Of a stretch of DNA of 64,000 nt, positions 31,469-42,539 are shown piece by piece (the stretch's first letter is position 1; each line of letters begins with the position of its first letter). Below the pieces are notes generated by a model. It saw only the letters and a list, made by a program, of their open reading frames with translations. It ran no database searches and was not told the DNA's origin. The stretch is from Aegilops tauschii subsp. strangulata. Its lineage: Eukaryota; Streptophyta; Magnoliopsida; Poales; Poaceae. Position numbers and translations under genes: made by a program. The stretch is taken from positions 149,545,148-149,609,147 of the forward strand of contig NC_053040.3 of the NCBI RefSeq assembly GCF_002575655.3, given 5' to 3'.

Positions 31469-33191
31469 TGAAGGAAATATGCTCTAGAGTCAATAATAAG
31501 GTTATTATTTATATTTCCTTATATCATGATAAATGTTTATTATTCATGCTAGAATTGTATTAACCGGAAACTTAGTACATGTGTGAATACATAGACAAAC
31601 AGAGTGTCCCTAGTATGCCTCTACTTGACTAGCTCGTTAATCAAAGATGGTTAAGTTTCCTGACCATAGACATGTGTTGTCATTTGATGAACGGGATCAC
31701 ATCATTAGAGAATGATGTGATGGATCCATCCGTTAGCTTAGCATAAATGATCGTTTAGTTTTATTGCTATTGCTTTCATCATGACTTATACATGTTCCTC
31801 TGACTATGAGATTATGCAACTCCCAAATACCGGAGGAACACCTTGTGTGCTATCAAACGTCACAACGTAACTGGGTGATTATAAAGATGCTCTACAGGTG
31901 TCTCCGATGGTGTTTGTTGAGTTGGCATAGATCAATATTAGGATTTGTCACTCAGTGTATCGGAAAGGTATCTCTGGGCCCTCTCGGTAATGCACATCAC
32001 TATAAGCCTTGCAAGCAATATGACTAATGAGTTAGTTGCGGGATGATGCATTACAGAACGAGTAAAGAGACATGCCGGTAACGAGATTGAACTAGGTATG
32101 GTGATACCGACGACCGAATCTCGGGCAAGTAACATACCGATGACAAAGGGAACAATGTATGTTGTTATGCGGTTTGACCGATAAAGATCTTCGTAGAATA
32201 TGTGGGAACCAATATGAGCATCTAGGTTCCGCTATTGGTTATTAACCGGAGATGAGTCTCGGTCATTTATATATAGTTCTCGAACCCGTAGGGTCCGCAC
32301 GCTTAACGTTCGATGATGATCGGTATTATGATTTTATGCGTTTTGATGCACCGAAGGTAGTTCGGAGTCCCGGATGTGATCATGGACATGATGAGGAGTC
32401 TCAAAATAGGCGAGACATAAAGATCGATATATTGGAAGGCTATGTTTGGACACCGGAATGGTTCCAGATGAGTTCGGGCATTTTCCGGAGTACCGGGAGG
32501 TTACCTGAACCCCCCGGGGAGTCAATGGGCCTTATTGGGCCTTAGTGGGAGAGAGGAGGACACGGCTAGGTGGAGGGCGCGCCCCCCTAAGCCCAATCCG
32601 AATTGGGGTGGGGGGCCGCCCCCTTTCCTTCTCTCCTTGTCCCTCTTCCTTCTTCTCCTACTCCAACTAGGGAAGGGGGGAAACCTACTCCTACCGGGAG
32701 TAGGACTCCCCCTTGGGCGCGCCATAGAGAGGGTCGGCCCTCCCCTCCTCTACTCCTTTATATATGGGGGAGGGGGGCACCCCATAGACACACAAGTTGA
32801 CAGTTGTCTTAGCCGTGTGCGGTGCCCCCTTCCACAGATTTCCACCTCGGTCATATCGTTGTAGTGCTTAGGCGAAGCCCTGCGTCGGTAACTTCATCAT
32901 CACCGTCATCACGCCGTCGTGCTGACGAAACTCTCCCTCGGCCTCAGTTGGATCAAGAGTACGAGGGACGCCACCGAGCTGAACGTGTGCAGATCGCGGA
33001 GGTGCCATGCGTTTGGTACTTGATCGGTTGGATCGCGAAGACGTTCGGCTACATCAACCGCGTTAAATAACGCTTCCGCTTTCAGTCTACGAGGGTATGT
33101 GGACACACTCTCCCCGCTTGTTGCTATGCATCACCTAGATGGATCTTGCGTGTGCGTAGGAATTTTTTTGAAATTACTGCGTTCCCCAACA
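31469..33191 (+). repeat. 5' LTR of the copia element
   Basis: 1723 bp, with TATATAT near 32758 downstream of a GC-rich promoter block and TG...CA ends. It differs from the 3' LTR by scattered substitutions and small indels. Confidence 0.92.
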
Positions 33192-33556
33192 GTGGCATCC
33201 GAGCCAGGTCTATGTGTAGATGTTATATGCACGAGTAGAACACAAAGAGTTGTGGGCGATAATAGTCATACTGCTTACCAGCATGTCATACTTTGATTCG
33301 GCGGTATTGTTGGATGAAGCGGCTCAGACCGACATTACGCGTACGCTTACGCGAGACTGGTTCTACCGACGTGCTTCGCACACAGGTGGCTAGTGGGTGT
33401 CTGTTTCTCCAACTTTAGTTGAATCGAGTGTGACTACGCCCGGTCCTTGTTGAAGGTTAAAACAACAAACTTGACAAAAAAACCGTTGTGGTTTTGATGC
33501 GTAGGTAAGAACGGTTGTTGCTAAGCCCGTAGCAGCCACATAAAACTTGCAACAAC
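33192..33556 (+). other. copia leader with primer-binding site, up to the CACTA insertion
   Basis: TGGCATCCGAGCCAGG at 33193-33208 is complementary in style to initiator methionine tRNA, as usual for copia elements (TGGTATCAGAGC being common). The rest is untranslated leader. It continues after the CACTA element at 41619-42540, which also holds no gene. Confidence 0.7.
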
Positions 33557-33890
33557 CACTACTGGAATTTGCTTATTTGCCGTCTGCCTATTCTTTGCCG
33601 TCTGCTGGCGGATGGCAAAGAAGGTCTTTGCCGTCAGCTTGCAAAAAAGGGACGGCAAAGAACTGGTTGATGGCAAAGAATGTCTTTGCCATCAGCCAAT
33701 TCTTTGCCGTCTGCTAGCAGACGTCAAAGAATCTTTGCCGTCAGCTAGCGGAAGGCAAAGAGAGAGGTGGGCCCCAATAACGAGCTATTTAGAGAAAAAC
33801 CTAACGGCCCCCCACTTTCCCATCTGCTAGCAGACGGCAAAGAGCAAAAAAGCGGACGGCAAAGGGGGGCGGACGGCAAAGAGATAACCT
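33557..33890 (+). repeat. left terminal and subterminal repeats of the TNP2 CACTA element
   Basis: At least ten copies of TTTGCCGTC or its complement lie within 330 bp, often paired as inverted repeats (for example TTTGCCGTC...GACGGCAAAG). These are the expected binding sites for the element's own DNA-binding protein. Confidence 0.85.
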
Positions 33891-34171
33891 AACTAACGGC
33901 CGTCCCCCCACCCCGCTCCCTCCCTCTCTCTCTTTCTGTCCTCCCCACCCCGACGACCACCGCCACCCGCCGCCGCCCCCGCCACCAGCCACCCGCCGCC
34001 ACCCCCACCACCCGCCGCCACCCGCCCACCCATCGCCTCTCGCCCCGTCGCCCGACCACCCGCCGCCCCCTTGCCCCGTCGCTCCACCACCCGCTGCCGC
34101 CCTGTCGCCCCGCACCCCTCCCCTGCGGCGCCCCTTCCACGCCGGCCAGCCGCCCCTCCCCTCCCCTGTGT

Positions 34172-34460
34172 GGCCGTCCCCGCCCCGTCCCGCCGCGGCC
34201 TCCCCCTCCACCGGGCCGCCGCCGCCCCCACCCGCCGCGGCCTCCGCCTCCAGCAGGCCGCCGGTGCCCCCACCCGCCGCGGACTCCCCTCCACCGGGCC
34301 GCCGCCGCCCCCACCCGCCACGGCCTCCCCCTCCACCAGGCCGCCGCTGCCCCCACCCGCCGCGGACTCCCCTCCACTAGGCCGCCGCCGCCCCCACCCG
34401 CCGCGGCCTCCCCCTCCACCAGGCCGCCGCCTCCCCCTCCACCGGGGATCCCCTGCGCAG
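34172..34460 (+). repeat. 42-bp GC-rich minisatellite ending at a splice donor
   Basis: GGCCGCCG blocks recur at about 34214, 34256, 34297, 34339 and 34380 with 41-42 bp spacing. On the plus strand they would encode Pro/Ala/Arg repeats. The region ends CTGCGCAG followed by GTGAGTG at 34461, a good splice donor, so it is likely the first leader exon of the transposon transcript. Long Gly/Arg frames on the minus strand are low-complexity by-products. Confidence 0.65.
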
Positions 34461-34632
34461 GTGAGTGATCTTCCCCCTTTTTTTGTTTAGTTTGTTTTAG
34501 TTCAGTTTCTTTTAGTTACTTTTAGTTAATTTAGTTTATGTTTTAGTTATAGTTTTACTTTAGTTTTAGTTTCAGTTTAGTTTTAGTTTTATTTTTAGTT
34601 TAGTTTATTTTAGATTACTTTTAGTTTTAGTT

Positions 34633-34958
34633 TAGAAGAATAAGAAGAGTAGAAGGAGGAGGAGGAGGGACGAAGAGGTGGAGGGAGAAGAAGAAAGAAA
34701 AGAAGAAGAAGAAAGAAGAAGATGATGAAGAAGAAGAAGAAGAGGAAGAAAGAAGAGGAAGAGGAAGAGGAGGAGGGAGGAAGAGGAGAAGAAGAAGAAG
34801 AAGAAGAAAAGAAGAAGAAGAAGAAGAAGAAGAAGAAGAAGAGGAAAAGGGAGAAGAGGAAAAAGGAGAAGAGGAAGAAGAAGAAGAACAGGAAAAAACA
34901 GGAAAAAGAAGAAGAAGAAGAAGAAGAAGAAGAAGAAGAAGAAGAAGAAGAAAAAGAT
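34633..34958 (+). repeat. purine tract, mostly (GAA)n/(GGA)n, about 325 bp
   Basis: A nearly pure purine run with very few interruptions. The last part (34897-34955) is long uninterrupted AAG triplets. The translated frames are Lys/Glu or Ser/Phe homopolymers and are not genes. Such strand-asymmetric purine runs can form triplex DNA. Confidence 0.95.
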
Positions 34959-35235
34959 ACCCTGACACCCCGACACCCCGACCCCGACACCCCGACACCC
35001 TGACACCCCGACCCCGACACCCCGACAGCCTGACACCACACCCCGACCCACACCCCGACCCTGACCCCGACACTCTGACTCCCCGACCCCGACACGCCAC
35101 CCCGACACCCCGGCACGACACCCCAACCCCCGACACCCTGACACCACACCCCGACCCCGACCACCCTGACACCCCGACCCCGAAACAGCACCCCGACCCC
35201 GACACGGCACCCCGACCCCGACACGACACCCACGA
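34959..35235 (+). repeat. (CCCGACA)n-like C-rich simple repeat
   Basis: An irregular array of CCCCGACA and CCCTGACA units of 7-12 bp directly follows the purine tract. It has almost no runs of G on the plus strand, so strand asymmetry changes sharply at 34958. Confidence 0.9.
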
Positions 35236-35649
35236 CACCAGAGGCCGACGGGGTCATATATTTGTGAATTATGAGTTAGGTCATATATTTTTCGATTTTG
35301 TTATGAAAGACATCATATATAATTGTGTTGATCGGGTAGATTTAAATGTGCAGTTGTTTCAGCGCTGCGACGTTTGGTGTTCGACGACCTCCCCGTGCGT
35401 TTGACGTGCTCTGCCCCTTTGTTCATGGGTGAGCACAAATGACATGTCCTCCTTCCCCCTTAATTATTTGCTCTGTTCCGGTGTTCATGCCGATGAAACT
35501 TGATAGCTAGCTATATATCTGTCTTGAATCATCAGTATGCGTAACCAATATGTGTCTCCCGTTCGAAAGCGTTATAGTTATAAATATGCATGCATTTGCA
35601 TATTTATAACCGTGATTCTTTCGAATTGTCCAACGCTATCCATGTACAG

Positions 35650-35877
35650 CCCGAGTATGTGTAGATTGGGTTCGTTTTCCCATATGCTTTGCTCCGGATC
35701 CAACGCATAAATTTCGTCAGTGCCTCCCCTGTTGTTCTCTGGGTACACATCCTCTCTGTTTATTGCTGAGACGTGTATCAGGAGAACAGCGGGGAGGTGC
35801 TGCCGAAATTTTGCGTCGGATCCGGAGCATAGCATGGGAAAATGAACCCAATCTACACATACTCGGGTGGGATTAGG
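35650..35877. repeat. imperfect inverted repeat (hairpin) in the intron before the transposase exon
   Basis: The left arm 35650-35739 (CCCGAGTATGTGTAGATTGG ... GTTGTTCTC) is the near reverse complement of the right arm 35782-35877 (GAGAACAGC ... CCAATCTACACATACTCGGG). The loop is about 42 bp. The arms differ at several positions (for example GCATAAATTTCG versus CGAAATTTTGCG). An additional short palindrome, ATAAATATGC/GCATATTTAT, lies at about 35582-35609. A transcript through the intron (35429-36000) would fold into a long stem. Confidence 0.85.
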
Positions 35878-35964
35878 ACCTATCATTACCTATTAGAGTG
35901 TAGGTTGCATGGACGTAATAAAATTGACAAAGTAGATCAACTGATGAATATATACATGGTGAAT

Positions 35965-35985
35965 TATATATATATATATATATAT
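35965..35985 (+). repeat. (TA)n microsatellite
   Basis: About ten TA units just upstream of the transposase exon acceptor (TTGTGTGTTCAG, ending at 36000). Confidence 0.9.
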
Positions 35986-36017
35986 TTGTTGTGTGTTCAG
36001 TAGCTCTGAAAGTCAAG

Positions 36018-39000
36018 ATGAGTGATCGTGCGTGGATGTACACCGGTCACACTGGTCAGAACAAACGGAGCACTGAATGGTTCACAAAAACCAAGGGGTT
36101 TGTGCAAGCCGCATTTGCAAATGGCCAAAGGAAAACCTGGTGCCCCTGTTTATGGTGCAGCAATTGGGAAAAGAGGACAGAGGCTGAAATGGGCAAACAC
36201 CTGCAGAAGAGTGGTTTTACGCCCGATTATACGGTGTGGACATATCATGGTGAGTCTGCCCAACGTGACCGAGCTGAGGTGGATCGTCGTTGCACCGACG
36301 AGCATGGTACCGGGATGGAAAACATGGTGCAAGACTTCGATGATGCTCGGGATTCGGACGAGGAGATGGAGGAATCTGCAAAGGCCTTCAATGAAATGTT
36401 GGAGTCTACAAAACGTCCGCTCCACGAGCACACTGAGCTTTGTCAGTTGGATGCCATCTCACAAGTAATGGCTCTGAAGGCCCAGTTCAACTTGGGCAGA
36501 GAATGCTACGACGCAATGATGACAGTATTTGGACGCTTTCTACCCAAAGGCCATGTAATGCCTGCAAACCTGTACCAGTCGGACAAAATCCTCCGTGCAG
36601 TGAAGATGCCCTATGAGAAGATACATGCCTGTGAGAAAGGATGTGTCTTATTTAGGCTTGACTATGCGGACTTGAACTATTGTCCCATTCGCAAGTCTTC
36701 CAGGTATGTTGTGGTAGACAACGGTATGGGTGAGAAGACACAGACAAAAATCCCCGTTAGTGTTCTTCGGTATATGCCAATCGTACCAAGACTTCAACGT
36801 CTTTTCATGGTCGAAGAGACGGCCAGACAGATGACATGGCACAAAACGGGCAAAAGAACCGAACTAGATGCAGATGGGAATCTGATGATCGTACACACAT
36901 CGGATGGTGTTGCGTGGAAAAAGTTTGATGAAATACATGCTGACAAAGCGGCAGATCCAAGGCATCCTCGAGTTGGCATCAGCACGGATGGGTTCAGTGT
37001 GTTTGGTCTGACGGCAGCCCAATACAGTTGTTGGCCCGTATTTGTATTTCCACTCAATCTCCCCCCGGACAGATTATGCAAAGAAAGAACATTTTCCTGA
37101 CGTTGATAATTCCAGGGCCCAACTATCCGAGGAAAAATATGAATGTGTACATGCAGCCGCTTAAGGACGAATTGCAAGAAGCCTGGGATAATGGGTTCAA
37201 GACATACGACGCCTATAGCAAACGGAACTTCATAATGCGTGTCTGGTACATGTACTCGACGCATGACTTGCTAGCGTATGCGCTATTCGTTGGCTGGTGT
37301 GTGCATGGAAGGTTCTCGTGCCCCACATGCAAGGGAGCTCTTGAGTTTCGTTGGCTTCAGGCCGGTCGCAAGTTTTCTTGCTTCGACATGCATAGACAGT
37401 TCCTGGATCCTCACCATAAGTTCAGGAAAGACAAGAAGAACTTCATCAGAGGTAGAGTTGTCAAAAACTCTGCACCACCTGCGTTGACAGGCCAATAGAC
37501 CCTGGATCAGTTAAACGCTCTTGAGCCAGATCTAGAGCGTCCAGGGTACTTCAAGGGGTATAATTCTAAGCATGCCTGGACTCACAAAACATGCTTATGG
37601 GATCTGCCTTACTTCAAAGACCTCCTTTGCCCACACAACATCGACGTGATGCACATTGAGAAGAATATCGCCGAGGCACTTTTTGGTACATTGTTCGGCA
37701 TAGATGGGAAGTCAAAGGATAATACTAAGGCTAGAGTCGATCTAGAGGCGCTATGTGATAGGCCGTTACAAAACATGAAAGAACCGAAAGGAAAGCAGAA
37801 CTGGACGAAGCCAAAGGCATGGTTCAATCTTGGAAGGCCAGCTATGAGGGAAATTATCTTATGGGTGAAAATGCAGTTGATGTTCCCCGATGGGTATGCA
37901 GCGAATCTAAAGAGGGGAGCGAGTCTTGATAAATTGAACATATTTGGTCTCAAGAGTCATGATTGGCACATATGGATTGAGCGGGTAATGCTGGTGCTGT
38001 TGCATGGCTTCATCCCTGAGGATGAATGGCTAGTACTGGCAGAACTCAGCTATTTCTTCCGTGTTCTTTGTGCGAAAGAACTATCGCCTGGCGTGCTAGA
38101 AGAAATGGAAGAGTTGGCGCCAGAGTTGATCTGCAAGTTAGAGAAGATATTTCCACCGGGCTTCTTTAATCCAATGTAGCATTTGATTTTGCATCTCCCG
38201 ACCGAGGCAAGATTGGGGGGCCCGTGCAAAATCGTTGGTGCTACCCAACTGAGAGGATACAGAAGATGCTTCGACAAAAATGTACAAAATAAACGTAGAA
38301 TTGAAGCATCGATGGCTGAGGCATTCATCACTGAGGAGGCGGCAAACTTCGTGACAGCACACTACGAAGCCAAAATCGTCATTTGCATAATCCGAAGCCT
38401 CGGTACAATGCTGGCGAACCTCAAAAGGGTGGATCCAACCTCAGCCTATTCAAAGGGAATCTCGCACCAGCTAGTGGTTCGAAACCAGTATCTTTGGATA
38501 ACGAAGAATGGCGGATCATTATGTTGTATATCTTCAACAACCTGACAGAAGTGCGGCCGTACATCGAGTAAGTTCTCGGTACATTGTTTTGCAACTTCTA
38601 TTTCCTTTGAACTGCTCTTATTCCTGGATATTTCATACAGTCGATACGTCACCATATTCTCGTATGGAGCGGTGATCCAAAAGGATTCCGTCGAAGAGTA
38701 TGAGCTTCTCGCAAAGCAAGGAGGCGGCTATCCCGGTTTCATCTCTTGGTTCAAACAAACGGTAATTTCTATTAGACCATTTCATTTCATTCGCTAATTT
38801 CTGCCTAATGCAACAATCCTTTCGTATTAAACTTGTAGGCTAATTCAGAGTCTATGGACGCCGAATTGAGACAAGTCGCTAATGGTTTTGACTATAAGGT
38901 CCGTTCATTTGACAAATACGACATCAACGGGTATCATTTTCGTACCTATGGCAAAGAGCTATCTATGGCCGACCGACAGTCTACAAATTGTTGTGTATCT

Positions 39001-39437
39001 GCTATCGGCGAAGGAGGTACCGAGTATTATGGGAGAGTTGAAGCAATTGATGAACTTCTATTCTATGGTGACAACCCACTGAATGTCGTACTCTTCAAAT
39101 GTTATTGGTTTCAGCTGAAGGAGACTAGAAGGACTCATGAACATATAGGGCTAGTTGAAATCAAACAAAGCACCCATTTAGATGTTCCTGATGTCTATAT
39201 TACGGCTCAACAGGCGACCCAAGTATTCTATCTACCGTGGGCCTGCCAAACTAATCCAAATCTGAAAGGTTGGGATGTCATTTATGAAGTGCCGCCACGT
39301 GCTAGACTATCTCCCCCAAAGGAAGAGGATTATGACACATTAACCCAGACACATATGAAGGAGAATTCTTCCAAGAGACACGTCTTTCCAAAAAGCGTTT
39401 CAAGAACCGCTATACTTCACCCCAAAACATTGAAGTA
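36018..39437 (+). pseudogene. TNP2-type CACTA transposase gene, broken
   Basis: The start is the ATG at 36018 (MSDRAWMY), just after a splice acceptor at 36000. The N-terminus is the transposase-associated domain (WCPCLWCSN near 36150). The TNP2 transposase core follows (DGVAWKKFDEIH, GISTDGFSVFG near 36980, CWPVFVFPLNLPPD near 37030). A frameshift around 37070 leads to another frame carrying LIIPGPNYP, TCKGALE and MHIEKNIAEALFGTLFG. Two in-frame TAG stops lie at 37496-37498 and 38177-38179. A DUF4218-like part (HLPTEARLGGPCK, near 38195) follows, then another frame change, introns at about 38569-38640 and 38763-38838, and a DUF4216-like C-terminal exon (38839-39437: YYGRVEAIDEL). The enzyme would cut at the CACTA ends. 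This copy cannot make it in one piece. Confidence 0.88.
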
Positions 39438-39787
39438 GACAGCGACAGTGAATCCGACATCAACCCAGAGGAGGAACAAGAAGAGCCGGAACAAGAAGAG
39501 GTTACTGCTGCGGATGACCTGTCAATGCTTGACCGATTACGTCAAGGTGGCCTTCCACATGTTGATGCCACTGAACCCTATGAGCCCGTCATTGATTATA
39601 GTGATGGTGATGATTATGCATTTATTGATGATAGTGATCGAGATTATTAGTAGTGTCAGGTATTCAATTTTTTTATGTTGTACTTGATGATGATACACTT
39701 AAGTGATATACATATTATTATTCATGTCGGTATTTTTTTTATGTTGTACTAATTTCGTTTACTCTTTGTCATGGCAGGTGTTGAAAG

Positions 39788-40830
39788 ATGGTGGGCGCTG
39801 GTAAGTTTCTTCTAGTGTTTTGCTTAACAAATGCATAAAGACCTAGACTTAGCCTTATTTCCTCCAATATGCTTACCACAATGACCTAGAGTTAGCTTCT
39901 TTTCCTCCAAAATGACTTAATAAGCTTACTAACCTCCAAAACCATCCATTTTACCTAAGTTAGCTCTAAAACGATCTATACTTAGCTTTGTTTCCTCCAA
40001 AATGACCTAAGTTAGCTCTAGTATGCTTAGTTAACTAGGTTTGCTCAATAATGACATGTACTTAGCTTACTTATGTCAAAAATGGCATAATTAGCTTAGT
40101 TAGCTCATAAATAATCCATTTTACCTAAGTTAGCTCTAAAATGACCCATTATACCTTAGTTAGCTCATAAATGATCAATTTTACCCAAGTTAGCTCTAAA
40201 ATGACCCATTTTACCTAGACTAACTCCAAAATGATCCATTTTACCTATGTTAGCTCTAAAATGACCCATTTTACCTAGGTTAGCTCCAAAATGATCCATC
40301 TTACCTAGGTTAGCTCCAAAATGATGCATTTTACCCAAGTTAGCTCTAAAATGACCCATTTTACCTAGATTAGCTCATAAACGATCCATTTCACCTAGGT
40401 TAGCTCACAAACGATCCATTTTACCTAGTTTAGCTCCAAAATGACCCATCACACCTAGGTTAGCTCTAAAATGATGCATTTTACCAAAGTTAGCTCATAA
40501 ACGATCTATTTCACCTAGGTTAGCTCATAAACGATCCATTTCACCTAACTTAGCTAAAAAACGATCCATTTCACCTAGGTTAGCTCCAAACTGACCCATC
40601 TTACCTAGGTTAGCTCTAAAATGATGCATTATACCTAAGTTAGCTCATAAACGATCTATTTCACCTAGGTTAGCTCATAAACGATCCATTTCAACTAAGT
40701 TAGCTCATAAATGATCCATTTCACCTAAGTTAGCTCATAAATGGCATATACTTCTTCTTCTAGTCACTTTTTTCTAACTTTCTTATTTGCCTTTTTGCAG
40801 ATTTCATTCACTTCATGGAAGCTAGCTTGC
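39788..40830 (+). other. possible first exon and intron of a second CACTA gene
   Basis: ATGGTGGGCGCTG at 39788 is followed by donor GTAAGTTT at 39801. A matching acceptor, TTTTTGCAG, ends at about 40800. CACTA elements often have a second gene for a subterminal-repeat-binding protein, but no such coding sequence is visible downstream of 40800, so it may be lost. 39450-39690 holds Asp/Glu-rich remnants of the transposase C-terminus. Confidence 0.35.
40080..40745 (+). repeat. minisatellite, about 30-bp unit, more than 20 copies
   Basis: Degenerate units of the form TTAGCTC(A/C/T)(A/T)AAA(A/C)(C/T)GA(C/T)CCATTT(T/C)ACCTA(A/G)G repeat with a 30-bp period. The period is a multiple of three, so a minus-strand 10-residue repeat frame appears (40165-40359), but it lies within the putative intron and is not a gene. 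Confidence 0.9.
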
Positions 40831-41114
40831 TGTGATGGAGTGCTTGTTTTTTCTATCATTCTCCTCTAGTATTCTTCTAGCTTGCTATGATGGAACTTGC
40901 TATCTTGATGAAACTTTGCATTGTAATATGTATGGATGGAACAATGTGTATGTCCAACTTGCCATGTATGAATGGATGGAACTATATATGTATGCACGAT
41001 GAAACTTATGTGCTGGATATGTCATATGTTTGCTGTTAAATAGCCCTGTGAAATATATATATGTCATATATTTGCTATGAAAATTGCTGGATTAAAAACA
41101 AAGAAAAAAAGAGG

Positions 41115-41615
41115 CACCTTTGCCGTCAGCCGCTGATGGCAAAGGCGTCTTTGCCGTCTGCCGCGGACGGCAAAGAAGCCATGCGGCGGCCACCTGTGCT
41201 CCCTGGGAGCTGACCCATTTGGTCAGTTTGCCTACAACGGCGGATGTCAAAGGCTTTGCCTATAGTGGCAGACGGTAGAGGCTTGTCCCGTAGTGACGTC
41301 CAGCTGACGTCATTCGGCGGACGGCAAAGGCCGGATGCTCTTTGCCGTCAGCGGCGGACGGCAAAGGCCGCCGTTAGCCGCCTAACGGACTAACAGCACA
41401 TTTATTGCCGTCCGCTTTCTTTGCCGTCAGCTGCTGATGGCAAAGGCCCCTTTGCCGTCCGCTTCAGAAAGCAGAAGGCAAAGAAGCTCTTTACCGTAGC
41501 CTACTTTGCCGGAGCCTTTTGCCGTCCATGGCAGACGGCAAAGGCCTTTGCCGTCCGCCATCCTTGCCTTTGCCGTCTGCCGTGGCAGACGGCAAAGTAG
41601 TTGATTCCTGTAGTG
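41115..41615 (-). repeat. right terminal and subterminal repeats of the TNP2 CACTA element
   Basis: Many TTTGCCGTC/GACGGCAAAG copies run up to the terminal CCTGTAGTG at 41615, mirroring the left end. Confidence 0.85.
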
Positions 41616-41618
41616 AAC

Positions 41619-42539
41619 AAAGTAGAGGACGTCTAACTTGTTTTTGCAGGGCATGTTGTGATGTGATATGGTCAAGACGTGATTATATAAATTGTTGTAT
41701 GAGTTGATCATGTTTTGTAACACAGTTATCGGTAACTGGCAGGAGCCATATGCTTGTAGCTTTATTGTATGAAATTCAATTGCCATGTGATTGCTTTACT
41801 TTATCACTAAGCGGTAGCGATAGTTGTAGAAGCAATAGTTGGCGAGATGACAATGATGCTTCGATGGAGATCAAGGTGTCAAGCCGGTTACGATGGTGAT
41901 CATGACGGTGCTTTGGAGATGGAGATCAAAGGCACAAGATGATGATGGCCATATCATATCACTTATATTGATTGCATGTGATGTTTATCCTTTATGCATC
42001 TTATTTTGCTTAGTATGGCGGTAGCATTATCAGATGATCTCTCACTAAATTTCAAGGTATAAGTGTTCTCCCTGAGTATGCACCATTGCTATAGTTCGCC
42101 GTGTCGAGACACCACGTGATGATCGGGTGTGATAAGCTCTACGTTCACATACAACGGGTGCAAGCCAGTTTTGCACACGCAGAATACTTGGGTTAAACTT
42201 GACGAGCCTAGCATATGAAGATATGGCCTCGGAACACTGAGACCGAAAGGTCGAGCGTGAATCATATAGTAGATATGATCAACAAAGTGATGTTCACCAT
42301 TGAAAACTACTCCATCTCACGTGATGATCGGACATGGTTTAGTTGATTTGGATCACATGATCACTTAGATGATTAGAGGGATGTCTATCTAAGTGGGAGT
42401 TTTTAAGTAATATAATTAATTGAACTTTAATTTATCATGAACTAAGTACCTGATAGTATTTTGCATGTCTATGTTGTAGATCAATAGCTCGCGTATAGCT
42501 CCCCTGTTTTGTTCTTGATATGTTCCTAGGGAAAAATAA
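41619..42539 (+). other. copia untranslated leader after the CACTA insertion
   Basis: No supported gene. This is the remaining 5' leader of the copia element, which leads into gag at about 42540. Confidence 0.6.

Larger units (their letters stand above)
34461..35353 (+). other. putative first leader intron of the CACTA transcript
   Basis: Donor GTGAGTG at 34461 and acceptor ATGTGCAG ending at 35353. The next putative exon is 35354-35428, followed by donor GTGAGC. The intron contains a TTTTAGTTTAG-rich stretch, a purine tract and a CCCGACA repeat. Splice sites are inferred from consensus only. Confidence 0.45.
33557..41615 (+). mobile_element. CACTA element with TNP2-type transposase gene
   Basis: Termini CACTACTGGAATTTGC (33557) and, on the opposite strand, CACTACAGGAATCAAC (41615) are well matched. 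They are flanked by a perfect 3-bp duplication AAC (33554-33556 and 41616-41618). Both ends have many subterminal copies of TTTGCCGTC/GACGGCAAA in both orientations. The interior holds spliced leader exons, a transposase gene (36018-39437) and the start of a second gene with a minisatellite in its intron. The transposase has indels and stops, so the copy is probably not autonomous, but the ends look usable. Confidence 0.93.

Noticed and set aside
33801..34419. Long Gly/Arg/Trp-rich minus-strand frames
   Set aside because: They are translations of a GC-rich 42-bp minisatellite and lack any domain; the plus strand carries the transposon transcript.
34610..35257. Ser/Phe-rich minus-strand and Lys/Glu-rich plus-strand frames up to 215 codons
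   Set aside because: Low-complexity readings of the purine tract and CCCGACA repeat within a predicted intron.
40165..40359. Minus-strand 10-residue repeat protein (HFRANLGKM-like units)
   Set aside because: The 30-bp minisatellite has a period divisible by three; it lies in an intron and many units contain indels or stops.
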